Shown piece by piece: positions 17,546-25,963 of a stretch of DNA of 64,000 nt; positions within the stretch are counted from its first letter, which is position 1, and each line of letters starts with the position of its first letter. This DNA comes from Komagataeibacter swingsii (GTDB taxonomy: Bacteria > Pseudomonadota > Alphaproteobacteria > Acetobacterales > Acetobacteraceae), in NCBI RefSeq assembly GCF_003207895.1, contig NZ_NKUB01000013.1, positions 1-64,000 on the forward strand, given 5' to 3'. The notes beneath the pieces are model-generated. The model ran no database searches. It saw only the letters and a program-made list of their open reading frames with translations, and was not told the origin of the DNA. Both the position numbers and the translations under genes were made by a program.

Positions 17546-18145
17546 TTAGGGTAGTGGCCCCATCCATTCCCGCCACGCTGTCCAGCCATGGACAATCCGC
17601 GCCAGTGCGGCATAGCCGCCACCGGCCGGGTGGGCGCCATCGCCGCGCGCGATTTCAGCGCACCACGCGGGATGGGCCAGCAGCGGTTCCCATACCGGCA
17701 GGAAGGGCACGGACAACCGTGCGCATAATGCCGCCATGGCGTGCGAGAGCGCCCGCGTGCGCCCATCGGGGCAGGCCCGGCCGACCGGCGGCGGGCCGAT
17801 CATCATCACCGGCCATGCCTGCCGGGCCTGCTGCACGATCCGTTGGGTCGTGGCGATGGTTTCATCGTGCGGCACGCGGGGCTGCCCATGCGTGGTGGCC
17901 GTGCAGTCATTGACGCCAAAGGACAGCACGATGCCCCCGTCGTGGCGTCCCGCCAGCCGGGGCCGGGTTTCGGCATGCCACCGCATGGCGATGTCACGGC
18001 TGGTCTGCCCGCGGACGCCCAGATTGTAGGGCGTGATGTCATGGCCTGCCTGCCGTTCCGTGGCGGACAGGCGTCCCACCCATCCCTGACAGGTTTCATC
18101 GCCGGTTCCCGTTACGTAGCTGTCGCCGATAAAACAGATTCGCAT
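17546..18145 (-). CDS. SGNH/GDSL hydrolase
   Basis: A 199-residue esterase-type protein without a signal peptide. Block I FIGDSYVTGTGD carries the nucleophile Ser. Block II Gly is in NLGVRGQTSRD, block III is SFGVNDC, and block V DGAHPAGGGYAAL carries the catalytic Asp and His. The family hydrolyses acyl esters of lipids or sugars; the substrate is unknown. It lies upstream of the secreted protein at 17049 in the same orientation, with a gap of about 100 bp. Confidence 0.85.
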   Translation of the reverse strand: MRICFIGDSYVTGTGDETCQGWVGRLSATERQAGHDITPYNLGVRGQTSRDIAMRWHAETRPRLAGRHDGGIVLSFGVNDCTATTHGQPRVPHDETIATTQRIVQQARQAWPVMMIGPPPVGRACPDGRTRALSHAMAALCARLSVPFLPVWEPLLAHPAWCAEIARGDGAHPAGGGYAALARIVHGWTAWREWMGPLP

Positions 18146-18274
18146 CCCCGCATGATAGGCATGGCAGACGGGAAAAACCATGGTGGAAAGGATTGGGGTT
18201 TCTCCACTTTCCTATTTTGTTCTCATGCTTTAGGGTTGTGGAACAGGTTATGAACACGGGGTGGGAACACGGGG

Positions 18275-19342
18275 ATGCGCGCAGGGATCATGCCGTGGTT
18301 GGGATGCGGGCTGCTGCTGGCCCCCCTGGCCGCCATGGCGGGAGAGATGACCCGTCACGTGCCCCCCGCAACCGTGGGCTGCACGCAGCCGGGCGCGCTG
18401 CACAGGGTGGCGGGCCTGTCATCCACGGTCGTGCCGGAACACATGCTGGCCCAACTGCATTGCAGGCGGGTGGACGGGACGGGAAACTGGCAGATGCTGG
18501 GCCACCATGGCGATGCGGTGCTGCTGCGGCGCCTGCCGGTCCGCAAGGGGGAGGGCGCGCTGTATTTCCCTGCTGCCGTTCCGCAGCCAGTGCCGGGCTG
18601 GGGGTCGTCGCGGCCATCCGGCCTGCTGCGCCTTGTCATGGCGGCAATCGGGGCGATGATGCTGTGGCCGCTGGTACGGTATGGCTGGCGGTCTGCGCGC
18701 AGGCGGCAGGCATGGCGCGTGTGCAGGCGGCTGGTGGCCCGCCATGCCGATGCCCTGCGTATCCGGCGCAGGCAACTGGTGCAGCAGAACAGCTATGGCG
18801 TCGAACGCACGACCAGGTGGCGACGGGAACAGGCGGAATTCATCAGGACCATCGTGCAGCCCGCGCTGCGCAAGGCCCGCCTGCAGTGGGCGTGGCCCAT
18901 CATCGCGGATCGCGTGCAGGCGCGGATCGAACATGTGGCCAGCCAGAAGCTGTCGGGCGAGGCAGGGCAGGCCGGCAGCGGCTATGCGCCGGACATGGAC
19001 CCGATTGCCTATGAACGGTATTGCGCCGGACGCCTGCGCGCATGTGGCTGGGATGCGCAGGCCACCCCACCCGGCGGGGACCAGGGCGCGGATGTCATCG
19101 CCACACGGGGCGGGATACGCCTGGTGGTGCAGTGCAAGCTGTACCGCAATGCGGTGGGCAATGAAGCCGTGCAGCAGGTTTCAGCGGCCCGGATGCATTA
19201 CCATGCCGATATCGCGGCCGTGGTCTCCAACGCGGATTACACGAACCCGGCCCGGCAACTGGCGCGGTCCAATAACGTGTTCCTGCTGCATCATGACGAA
19301 CTGCCCGCCTTTGCCACCCGCCTGACGCGGAAAAAGGCATGA
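18275..19342 (+). CDS. Membrane-anchored Mrr-like restriction endonuclease domain protein
   Basis: A 355-residue protein. The N-terminus is hydrophobic (about 4-22, ending AAMAG), followed by a polar stretch (23-108) and a second transmembrane segment (about 113-133, LLRLVMAAIGAMMLWPLV). A basic helical linker leads to a Mrr_cat domain (about 235-340). Its PD-(D/E)xK core reads GGDQGADVIATRGG then LVVQCKLYRN, with catalytic Asp and Lys present. The topology suggests a periplasmic loop and a cytoplasmic nuclease. No methylase is nearby, so the substrate (modified DNA, phage DNA or damaged DNA) is unknown. Confidence 0.82.
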   Translation: MRAGIMPWLGCGLLLAPLAAMAGEMTRHVPPATVGCTQPGALHRVAGLSSTVVPEHMLAQLHCRRVDGTGNWQMLGHHGDAVLLRRLPVRKGEGALYFPAAVPQPVPGWGSSRPSGLLRLVMAAIGAMMLWPLVRYGWRSARRRQAWRVCRRLVARHADALRIRRRQLVQQNSYGVERTTRWRREQAEFIRTIVQPALRKARLQWAWPIIADRVQARIEHVASQKLSGEAGQAGSGYAPDMDPIAYERYCAGRLRACGWDAQATPPGGDQGADVIATRGGIRLVVQCKLYRNAVGNEAVQQVSAARMHYHADIAAVVSNADYTNPARQLARSNNVFLLHHDELPAFATRLTRKKA

Positions 19343-19414
19343 TCCTTCGTCATGTCATAACATGACAAAACATGTCTGGCAGGCTGCGCGGCGGGCTGTC
19401 CCGGCGTGGCGGGT

Positions 19415-19516
19415 TCAATCGCGCGATGCCGCGGGAACAGGAGCGGAAGGACGATTGCGCGTGCTCAACCGGACCGTGATCAGCAGATGGGCGATCATAC
19501 GTGCAGAGTTGCTCAT
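19415..19516 (-). CDS. Possible 33-residue small protein
   Basis: The frame MSNSARMIAHLLITVRLSTR then NRPSAPVPAASRD is preceded by AGGAG nine bases before ATG 19516. The N-terminal half is amphipathic or hydrophobic and basic. No family is recognised. The good ribosome binding site is the main support. Confidence 0.4.
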   Translation of the reverse strand: MSNSARMIAHLLITVRLSTRNRPSAPVPAASRD

Positions 19517-19682
19517 GTGTCATATCTCCTATCCTTCCTATACATGAATCGTTTCACGAAAGCGAAGGTTTCCTGTCGGGATGAGACAATTTTTCCATGC
19601 CGTTGCGTTTCCTGTCCGCCGTCCCCATCTTTATGGTCAGATAGGGATGGGATGAGGGACAGGTTTGAGACGACATCGTGTC

Positions 19683-19871
19683 ATGCTGGACGGCCGTGAA
19701 CTGTATGCGGGTGCGCAATGGACCCATGTCCAGCGATTCGCGGATGCGCTGCGTGCCCGTGGGCATGATGCCGTGGCGATTCGCGACGAAACGCCGCTTC
19801 CGGCCCGTGCGCCCCGTCCCCGGCTGACGGGCTTGCCCCCGCGTGGCGGGGCGGCCCGTCGGCGCGGATAG
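19683..19871 (+). CDS. Possible 62-residue protein upstream of the SMR transporter
   Basis: The frame begins MLDGRELYAGAQWTHVQRFA and ends in an Arg/Pro/Gly-rich tail. It stops at TAG 19869-19871, five bases before the SMR start, which suggests coupling. No ribosome binding site is obvious and no family is recognised. Confidence 0.35.
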   Translation: MLDGRELYAGAQWTHVQRFADALRARGHDAVAIRDETPLPARAPRPRLTGLPPRGGAARRRG

Positions 19872-19875
19872 GAGC

Positions 19876-20208
19876 GTGGCCTATGTCTGCCTGCTGGTTG
19901 CGATCGTGGCGGAGGTCACCGCGACTTTCTGCCTGACATTGTCCAACGGCTTCACGCGGCTGGGGCCGTCATGCGTAACCGTGGCCGGATATGGCGTGGC
20001 GTTCTATGCGCTGTCGCTGGCGTTGCGCGCCATTCCCACCGGCGTGGCCTATGCCATCTGGTCGGGTATCGGCACGGTGCTTATCACGCTGGTCTGCCGC
20101 GTGGTGCTGGGGCAGAAGCTGGACCTGGCGGCGATTGCGGGCATGACGCTTATCATATGTGGCGTACTGGTCATGAACCTGCTGTCCAGCACGGGCCAGC
20201 ACGGATAA
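19876..20208 (+). CDS. Small multidrug resistance (SMR) family transporter
   Basis: A 110-residue protein with four transmembrane helices. The essential proton/drug-binding Glu is at position 13 in VAIVAEVTATFCL. FYALSLALRAIPTGVAYAIW and GIGTVLITLV are characteristic. It should work as an antiparallel dimer exporting cationic compounds, or guanidinium if of the Gdx type. GTG 19876 matches the family start, but AGGAG directly abuts it, so a longer start at 19843 is possible. Confidence 0.85.
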   Translation: MAYVCLLVAIVAEVTATFCLTLSNGFTRLGPSCVTVAGYGVAFYALSLALRAIPTGVAYAIWSGIGTVLITLVCRVVLGQKLDLAAIAGMTLIICGVLVMNLLSSTGQHG

Positions 20209-20237
20209 AAAAGGCCGGTCCGTAAACAGGACCGGCC
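20207..20237 (-). terminator. Terminator for the Gly-rich lipoprotein gene, overlapping the SMR stop
   Basis: GGCCGGTCC (20213-20221) and GGACCGGCC (20229-20237) form a 9-bp stem with a 7-nt loop. On the minus strand it is followed by six T (A-run 20207-20212). It lies between two convergent genes and could act on both. Confidence 0.75.
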
Positions 20238-20244
20238 ACACACA

Positions 20245-20640
20245 TCAATGCCGGCCCGGGCCGCCACCGTGCCCACCACCGCCACCGTGGCCGCCGCCGC
20301 CACCGCCCGGCCCGCGTCCACCCCCGCCGCCATGGTCACCACCACCATGGAAACCGCCATCCGGCCTGCCACCACCGTGAAAGTCACCGCCGGGCCTGTC
20401 GCCACCCGGCCTGTCGTGATGGCCGCCATCGCGGCCCCAGTTGCCGCCGCGGTCCCAGCCCCCGCCGCGCCCCATATACTCGGGCACGCCGCCGTAATAA
20501 TCGCCGTATCCACTATAATAGCCCCCCGTGGGGCCATAATCGTACCCGCCATAATAGCCGCCATATCCGGGGCCATCCACGCAGGCGACAAGCGGACTGG
20601 CCAATACCAGTACCGACAGTGACCGGGTCAGTCGTTTCAT
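20245..20640 (-). CDS. Glycine- and histidine-rich lipoprotein
   Basis: A 131-residue protein with a lipoprotein signal (lipobox LVAC, Cys20). The N-terminal mature part is Tyr/Gly-rich (GGYYGG and GGYYSG repeats). It grades into Asp/Arg/Gly-rich and finally His/Gly-rich repeats (GGGHGGGGGHGGG). Low-complexity repeats may bind metal ions or anchor to envelope polymers, but this is inference. ATG 20640 is chosen over 20676 because it gives a proper signal peptide. Confidence 0.75.
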   Translation of the reverse strand: MKRLTRSLSVLVLASPLVACVDGPGYGGYYGGYDYGPTGGYYSGYGDYYGGVPEYMGRGGGWDRGGNWGRDGGHHDRPGGDRPGGDFHGGGRPDGGFHGGGDHGGGGGRGPGGGGGGHGGGGGHGGGPGRH

Positions 20641-20810
20641 GGGAAAGAATATCCTTTTTTCCATATACAGCCTCACGTCCTGATCCTGTCAGGTTTCCAA
20701 CTGTATAAAGAAAAAAGGTATAAAGACGACCATTCCTGGCCGCCATCGCCACAGGTAACGGAGGCGGCAATAGCGCACGCCCTCCGTCGCCTGCGGTTTC
20801 AGGGAATGAT

Positions 20811-20993
20811 TCAGGCCGTCTTCAGGTTGTCGGCCTTGGCCAGTTCCTTGACGCGGCGCAGCAGGGAAACGCCATAATCCTCGGCTTCCATGGCGGAGGA
20901 AAAGCCGCTCAGCGTGCCGGTCAGGCCACCGATGTTGACTTCCAGGCTGTACTTGCCCTGTGCATCGGGACCACTGGTTGCCACTTTGCTCAT
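20811..20993 (-). CDS. Small cytosolic protein of unknown function
   Basis: A 60-residue protein beginning MSKVATSGPDAQGKYSLEVN, with an AEDYGVSLLRRVKELAKA helix near the C-terminus. It has no signal peptide or membrane segment. AGGA precedes ATG 20993 at suitable distance. The size and sequence suggest a real conserved small protein, but I do not know the family. Confidence 0.6.
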   Translation of the reverse strand: MSKVATSGPDAQGKYSLEVNIGGLTGTLSGFSSAMEAEDYGVSLLRRVKELAKADNLKTA

Positions 20994-21184
20994 GATAGCA
21001 TCCTAATTCTTGTTCTGTAGGGGCACACGGCGTGCCCGTTCCTGTTTACATGGGATGGGACCGCGCCACGATCCATGCCCGCCGCCGCATGGCAGCCTGT
21101 CATGCGGTTATCTTGACAAGGGGACAGGCGATACCGTGCCCCTGCCGGGGCCGGATGTGCCGCCCCCCGATCCGTCCGGCCTGG

Positions 21185-21346
21185 TTATTTCTGGCGTGCG
21201 AGTTCGGCTTCCAGCTTTCTGGCGCGCTGTTCAAGCGCACGGGCGTGTTCGGGCCGGTCCTTCAGCGCAATGGCGTAATCGCGACGGACCTGTTCGAGTT
21301 CACGTTGCAGGTCCGTGGCGGATGGTAGGTGATGTTCAGATGACAT
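21185..21346 (-). CDS. Small coiled-coil protein
   Basis: A 53-residue, highly charged protein (MSSEHHLPSATDLQRELEQV then ALEQRARKLEAELARQK) that is almost entirely predicted helix with heptad-like spacing. ATG 21346 is preceded by AGGAA. The function is unknown; it could mediate oligomerisation or be a small regulator. Confidence 0.6.
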   Translation of the reverse strand: MSSEHHLPSATDLQRELEQVRRDYAIALKDRPEHARALEQRARKLEAELARQK

Positions 21347-21565
21347 TGGGCATTCCTGTGTCTTGTATCGGCTTGCCTTTTCATGTCGGGTCATCTTTCC
21401 CCTGCCGCAACCTGCCCTTTGTGCGGATGTGGTATGACATTGCCGGACAACGGTTTGTGATACCTGCCATCGCTGGCATGATTGGCGCCTACGGGTGGGA
21501 CATGGGCCACGGTGGCCCGGTACCCCCGGACAGGACCACCGTAATGGGGAAAGGGAGAACCGGAC

Positions 21566-21742
21566 GTGGATTTCAAGGCAGGCGATATTGTGGTGGTCAG
21601 GGACGATGCGGCGGTCAGGCCGGAACTGCGCGGCATGAAGGGCACCGTTGTCGAAATTATTGAAAACGGCCAGATCCGCGTGCGCAGTGACAGCACGGGC
21701 AATGACGAATGGTTTGCCGCATCCGAGCTGCGGCATGAATGA
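21566..21742 (+). CDS. Small KOW-like beta protein
   Basis: A 58-residue protein from GTG 21566 (AGGGAG about nine bases upstream). It reads VDFKAGDIVVVRDDAAVRPE, then GMKGTVVEIIENGQIRVRSD and EWFAASELRHE. The GDIVVV...G.KGTV pattern is that of a small SH3-like/KOW barrel, often involved in nucleic-acid or protein binding. No closer assignment is possible. It converges with the next small gene, 12 bp away. Confidence 0.6.
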   Translation: MDFKAGDIVVVRDDAAVRPELRGMKGTVVEIIENGQIRVRSDSTGNDEWFAASELRHE

Positions 21743-21754
21743 ACCGCGTCGCGG

Positions 21755-21874
21755 TCAGTCCCCATCCCACAGGTGCACGAAGGCGTATGGATAGGCGGTG
21801 CATGCCCGGACAAGGTGCCGCATCCGCGCGGACCAGTCGCGTGGCGGGACGGAAGGGGTGCGGACTGCCTGCAT
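21755..21874 (-). CDS. Possible 39-residue protein with strong ribosome binding site
   Basis: The frame MQAVRTPSVPPRDWSARMRH then LVRACTAYPYAFVHLWDGD starts at ATG 21874. AAGGAG is seven bases upstream. It is basic and aromatic with no membrane segment. No family is known. Confidence 0.45.
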   Translation of the reverse strand: MQAVRTPSVPPRDWSARMRHLVRACTAYPYAFVHLWDGD

Positions 21875-22134
21875 GACCTTGCTCCTTGCCGGTGTGGGAC
21901 GCCCCCCGTCGTGGGCACACGCGGTGCATACGCCATGGGGTCCATGAATTCAGCAACGTCATGGCGTTATGAAAGATGCACCGGCGCGGATCACATCCGC
22001 ATGAATGGCCCCTGATACGCGGCAGGCGCATTGCGGCTGCGCATGCTGTGTTTGGACGATTGCCCGTTCAGGGTGTTAGAAGGACAGGGTGCCGGGCCTG
22101 CCGGTGACCGGATCGACAGACAGCGAAGAGATTG

Positions 22135-22326
22135 ATGAATCGCGGCAAGATTGTAAAATGGGTTACCATTGTGTCCCTGCTCCTGATGATTGGCAGCGTG
22201 GGCGTTCTGGTGCGCGGCATGACGGCTGAGGGGATCGGCCCGATATCATGGATGGTGGCTGAAGGGCTGGCCGGCCTTGGCCTGCTGGGGCTTGGTGTCA
22301 TCAACCTCAGCGGCGGGCGCGACTGA
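22135..22326 (+). CDS. Small two-helix membrane protein
   Basis: A 63-residue protein with two hydrophobic helices (about 8-28 and 38-58), IVKWVTIVSLLLMIGSVGVL and EGLAGLGLLGLGVINL. An upstream in-frame TTG (22132) was rejected in favour of ATG 22135, which follows AAGAG. The function is unknown. Confidence 0.6.
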   Translation: MNRGKIVKWVTIVSLLLMIGSVGVLVRGMTAEGIGPISWMVAEGLAGLGLLGLGVINLSGGRD

Positions 22327-22352
22327 ATACCCCCACGCCCGCGCCGTACGGG

Positions 22353-22526
22353 CTAGTTGCCCATGCCCGGCCCGCCCGTTCCGCCGGGGCCATCGCTGGG
22401 CGCATCCTGTCCCGGTGATCCGGTCATGCCACCGACACCACCGCTTTCGCTTGGATCACTGGGCGAACGATTGGACTGGCATGCCGCCAGCCCGGCGAGC
22501 AGAAGCAGAACGGCAATCTTTTTCAT
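22353..22526 (-). CDS. Small Gly/Pro/Ser-rich lipoprotein
   Basis: A 57-residue lipoprotein with MKKIAVLLLLAGLAACQSN (lipobox LAAC, Cys16). A short disordered tail ends GGTGGPGMGN. It resembles entericidin-sized lipoproteins only in size. ATG 22526 is preferred to the longer frame from 22550 because it directly starts the signal peptide. Confidence 0.65.
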   Translation of the reverse strand: MKKIAVLLLLAGLAACQSNRSPSDPSESGGVGGMTGSPGQDAPSDGPGGTGGPGMGN

Positions 22527-22642
22527 CTGGCTCTTATGTCCTTCAATCACGCTATGGTGATGTATTTAAGGATATTCCCCCGGGAATCAACGGTATTTCC
22601 CGTCCCCGCCCGGGAACGCCATGCATCCATGGCGACGTTTCT

Positions 22643-22708
22643 GATGAAACGTTTTTCAGAAAGCCTGGGGAGGTGCCCCCTTCGCGGAAAAAGGCGGTGC
22701 CCGAAGAT
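22643..22708. repeat. Degenerate copy of the three-stem intergenic repeat
   Basis: GATGAAACGTTTTTCAGAAA then GCCTGGGGAGGTGCC and GGAAAAAGGCGGTGCCCGAA preserve the order of the two hairpins with many substitutions. It lies just downstream of the galM stop. This is the most diverged copy recognised. Confidence 0.45.
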
Positions 22709-22747
22709 GCCTGTTTTTCCATCAGGTATCCATTTCCTGGCAGTTCC

Positions 22748-23947
22748 TTAATGGTGCTGGCGTGACGTGGGTTGCACGCCCATGCGGTAAAGGGTGGTTT
22801 CATCATATGTCTGCCCCGGTCTCAGCGTGATACTGGGAAAACCGGGATGGTTGGGGCTGTCGGGGTAGTGTTGGGTCTCCAGCGCCACGGCGTCCGTCTG
22901 CCGGTAGGCCCGGCCCGACGGCCCGGCGTAACGCCCATCAAGCGAATTGGATGTATAGACCTGCAGCCCCGGCTGCGTGGTCAGCACATCCAGCACCCGT
23001 CCCGATGCCGGGTCCCACAGATGGGCGGCGGGCACCGGCGCGCGCGATAGCCGGGCGTTGACGATCCAGTTCTGGTCATAACCACGCGGGTACATCATCT
23101 GCGGGTCCGTATCGCGCAGGCGGTCCCCGATGCGGCGGGGCGTGCGGAAGTCCAGCGGCGTGCCCGCAACGGGTGCGACCGTGCCCAGCGGCAGGGATTT
23201 CGCATCGACCGGGGTGAAGGCTTCGGCATTGACCTGCAGGACTTCGTTTTCGATCGACCCGCTGCCTTCCCCATTCAGGTTGAAGTAGCTGTGGTTCGTC
23301 AGGTTGACCACCGTGGGCCGGTCCGTTGTCGCGGTGTAGTGCAGGGACAGTTCATTGCCATCGTTCAGGCTGAAGGTGACATGCGTGGTCAGCGTGCCGG
23401 GGAATCCTTCATCCCCGTCCGGGCTGACAAGCTTCAGGGTCACGCTGGCGCTGCCGGCGGCAATGCTGGTGTTTTCCACCGTCCATACATGCTTGTCGAA
23501 CCCCCTGCGGCCGCCATGCAGGGCATTGGTCCCCTCGGTCCGGGGGATGTGGTAGGTATGCCCGTCCAGCACGAAGGCGCCATTGGCGATGCGGTTGGCT
23601 ACGCGCCCGACCGTCGCCCCGAAAAACAGGCCGCCCCGGGCGCTGTCACGCGTGTATCCCTCCAGCGTCGGGAAACCCAGCACGATATCGGCGATATGGC
23701 CGCTATCATCCGGTGCATCAATGGCGGTGATGGTCGCGCCATAGGTCATGACCTGCACGCGCATGCCGTGCCTGTTGGCCAAGGTGAAGCGTTCGACCTC
23801 CCGCCCGTCCGGCGTGGTGCCAAACGGCGCGCGGTCCAATGTCACCGGGCCGGCGGGGTCCGCATGCGCCACGGTGGCAACCGCCATCGCCAGCAGCAGC
23901 CCGGCTGCGGGAAAACGGCAGCCCGCGCGCGAAAAAAAAGCGTGCAT
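22748..23947 (-). CDS. galM: Secreted aldose 1-epimerase (mutarotase)
   Basis: A 399-residue GalM-family enzyme that interconverts alpha and beta anomers of hexoses such as glucose and galactose. A signal peptide (about 1-29) sends it to the periplasm. The sequence shows GATVGRVANRIANG, LHGGRRGFDKHVW, NHSYFNLNG (catalytic His) and GVQVYTSN-like LQVYTSNSLDG, with a catalytic Glu in VALETQHYPDSPNH. A periplasmic mutarotase fits the periplasmic sugar oxidation of acetic acid bacteria, but a direct link is inference. AGGAA precedes ATG 23947. Confidence 0.9.
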   Translation of the reverse strand: MHAFFSRAGCRFPAAGLLLAMAVATVAHADPAGPVTLDRAPFGTTPDGREVERFTLANRHGMRVQVMTYGATITAIDAPDDSGHIADIVLGFPTLEGYTRDSARGGLFFGATVGRVANRIANGAFVLDGHTYHIPRTEGTNALHGGRRGFDKHVWTVENTSIAAGSASVTLKLVSPDGDEGFPGTLTTHVTFSLNDGNELSLHYTATTDRPTVVNLTNHSYFNLNGEGSGSIENEVLQVNAEAFTPVDAKSLPLGTVAPVAGTPLDFRTPRRIGDRLRDTDPQMMYPRGYDQNWIVNARLSRAPVPAAHLWDPASGRVLDVLTTQPGLQVYTSNSLDGRYAGPSGRAYRQTDAVALETQHYPDSPNHPGFPSITLRPGQTYDETTLYRMGVQPTSRQHH

Positions 23948-24091
23948 GGAGCATTCCTGTCATTATGGGTTCGATATGAAACCCTGTTATCTGCTGTTTA
24001 TCTTGCCGCTATGGGTCCGATCCTGCAAAACAGGGCAGTGAATCCGGGTCTGGTGCATATGCGCGCGTTTCGTGCGCCTGAAAGGGAGAAG

Positions 24092-24565
24092 ATGCGATAC
24101 AGGGTTGTGGCGGCGCTTGTGGCTGCGGGTATTGCCCGGGGCGGGGTGGCAAACGGTGCATGGGCGACACAGGCGCAGGACCTGCCTGCATCCCCGGTCC
24201 CGCATGGCGAGGCGGAACTTCAGAAGCTGCCGCCGTACCAGAACAAGGTGAATGAATATATCGACCTTGCATCCATCCAGGTCCATGGCACGCATTCCTC
24301 CGCCACCTTCATCCAGGATTTTGACGAGGACATGATCCGCCACGGGCTGCCCTTTGCCTCGGTCCGGTTTGCCGTCATGTACAACTGCGCGGCGGATACG
24401 TACCGCACGCTGTCCTATGCCACATGGTCGGGCCACATGGGCACGGGCCGCCGGATTGCCGATGGCCCGGTGCCGCGTGGGGAGATGACGGTCGATCCTT
24501 CCCTGCGCGATGGCAGGCGTATCGCATGCGCCCGTGTGGGCCATAATCATGCCGGTGGGCAATAA
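24092..24565 (+). CDS. Secreted protein resembling the surface-adhesin E domain
   Basis: A 157-residue protein with a signal peptide (about 1-26). The mature part contains NEYIDLASIQVHGTHSSATF, VMYNCAADTYRTLSYATWSG and ACARVGH. This DLxSI...YxC..DxYR layout is reminiscent of the small surface-adhesin E domain found in many proteobacterial periplasmic proteins. The resemblance is from pattern only. GGGAGAAG directly precedes ATG 24092. Confidence 0.6.
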   Translation: MRYRVVAALVAAGIARGGVANGAWATQAQDLPASPVPHGEAELQKLPPYQNKVNEYIDLASIQVHGTHSSATFIQDFDEDMIRHGLPFASVRFAVMYNCAADTYRTLSYATWSGHMGTGRRIADGPVPRGEMTVDPSLRDGRRIACARVGHNHAGGQ

Positions 24566-24658
24566 TCCCCCTTTTGGGGATAAACCAGTAAGTTATGTGG
24601 ATAACAGCGTGGATGGCCCGGCGCGCCACACGCTGCATGGCTGGGGGAACTGCTAAAA

Positions 24659-25036
24659 ATGAACGATCAGGTTTCTGTGGATAGTCATGTCGTTGATGTC
24701 GTGGCGGCCTGCCTGCCGGCCGTTGTGGACCATGATGCGGCACCCACCCCGGCACAGGACCAGGCGCGTGTTTTCCTGCGGCGGCTGGAACAGCGGGGGC
24801 TGGTGGTCGCCCCGCGCGAAGGCACGGATGGCGCATCGGCCCTGCACCAGATTTCGGAAGGGTTGATCGACCTGTTTTCCAGTGAGGACCGCAAGCTGAA
24901 ATACAGCGCCCTGCTGGTGCTGTTCCTTGTGCTGGTGGTGCTCTACATCCAGCCGCTGGTCATCCTGTTCGGGCTGCTGCTCAGTGGCGTGGCCTTTTTC
25001 ATGTTCGCGCTGACACGCCGTAATTCCACCGGCTGA
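24659..25036 (+). CDS. Protein of unknown function with a C-terminal membrane hairpin
   Basis: A 125-residue protein with a polar N-terminal domain (1-80) rich in His/Val/Asp and containing QARVFLRRLEQRGLVVAPRE. Two adjacent transmembrane segments follow (about 82-118, ALLVLFLVLVVLYIQPLVIL and LLLSGVAFFMFAL). No family is recognised. It converges with the next gene with only 3 bp between the stops. Confidence 0.6.
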   Translation: MNDQVSVDSHVVDVVAACLPAVVDHDAAPTPAQDQARVFLRRLEQRGLVVAPREGTDGASALHQISEGLIDLFSSEDRKLKYSALLVLFLVLVVLYIQPLVILFGLLLSGVAFFMFALTRRNSTG

Positions 25037-25039
25037 TTT

Positions 25040-25963
25040 TCAGGGCCTGGCGGCGGGTGCGGGGGATGCATCGCCCGTCTGCGCCGGGTTCTTGGCGGGC
25101 ATGATGTCGTCGCTGCCGCTGGAGCCGGAGACAAGCTGCCACTGCCGCCGGTCATCCTGGTAACGCGACAGGCACATGAGCAGCGCCTGGTATTTCTCCA
25201 GCCGCCCCGGATCGCTGACCAGCGACAGGCAGGCGGCGCGCAGGTCGCTGTCGTATCCGGTCCAGTGCGCGGTCAGGGCCGCCTGGCTTTTCTGTTCGGC
25301 GCCAATGCATTCCCCATCCGTATCCTGCATCTCGATATGGGCGCGGTCGCAGTTGGCCGCGATATCATATTGCGGCAGCACCAGCCTGCGACCGTGCTGG
25401 GTATCGTACGGGTGATGGGCCAGCTTCTCGATATCCACCGCCGGGGCCGCCGCATGGGGGGGCGGGGCGGGTTGCAGTGGCGGCGGCAGGCTTTCCCCAT
25501 GGCGGGCGGCATATTGCGCCAGGTCATCAAGGGCGGCCATCGCCCCCTTTACCGAAAACGGCACCGGTTCGCGCCCGAACGGGATCAGCGCCCCCGTTGC
25601 GGCCTCCTTCAGGGCGCCGACCAGGTTGGGCACGGTGTCGGGCTGCAGGTCGCCACCGGCGGTATCCCACTTCCGCGTATCGCCGAAGACCTGTAGCGCA
25701 AGGGTGAATTTGCCGATCATCACCATCGCCGTCTCCACCCCTTTGGGGTTGCGGTAACGGCCGTGGCGCTGGTGGACGGCAATGCCCACCGTACCGCTGG
25801 CCGCACGGTAGAACATGATATCCAGCGTGCCCTGATGGGACATGATCATGGGCTGGCCGCCCGGCCCGTTATTGGCGAATATCCAGTCCGGGTCGGCGGC
25901 GCGCGCATATGATGTGGCGCAGAGGGTCCCGATTGCCAGGATGGCAGCAGGTAGCAGGCGCAT
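25040..25963 (-). CDS. Secreted protein of unknown function
   Basis: A 307-residue protein with signal peptide MRLLPAAILAIGTLCATSYARA. The N-terminal domain includes WIFANNGPGGQPMIMSHQGT and FTLALQVFGDTRKWDTAGGD. A Pro-rich linker (LPPPLQPAPPPHAA) separates it from a domain with four cysteines (NCDRAHI, GECIG, AACLSL and LMCLSRYQ) resembling the small cysteine-containing lysozyme-inhibitor-like modules by size only. ATG 25963 gives the signal peptide; the frame is open to 26227. Confidence 0.65.
   Translation of the reverse strand: MRLLPAAILAIGTLCATSYARAADPDWIFANNGPGGQPMIMSHQGTLDIMFYRAASGTVGIAVHQRHGRYRNPKGVETAMVMIGKFTLALQVFGDTRKWDTAGGDLQPDTVPNLVGALKEAATGALIPFGREPVPFSVKGAMAALDDLAQYAARHGESLPPPLQPAPPPHAAAPAVDIEKLAHHPYDTQHGRRLVLPQYDIAANCDRAHIEMQDTDGECIGAEQKSQAALTAHWTGYDSDLRAACLSLVSDPGRLEKYQALLMCLSRYQDDRRQWQLVSGSSGSDDIMPAKNPAQTGDASPAPAARP

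Noticed and set aside
23291-24091. Long plus-strand frame antisense to galM, in frame with the gene at 24092
   Set aside because: It is the shadow of the galM codons; the signal peptide and ribosome binding site place the real start at 24092.
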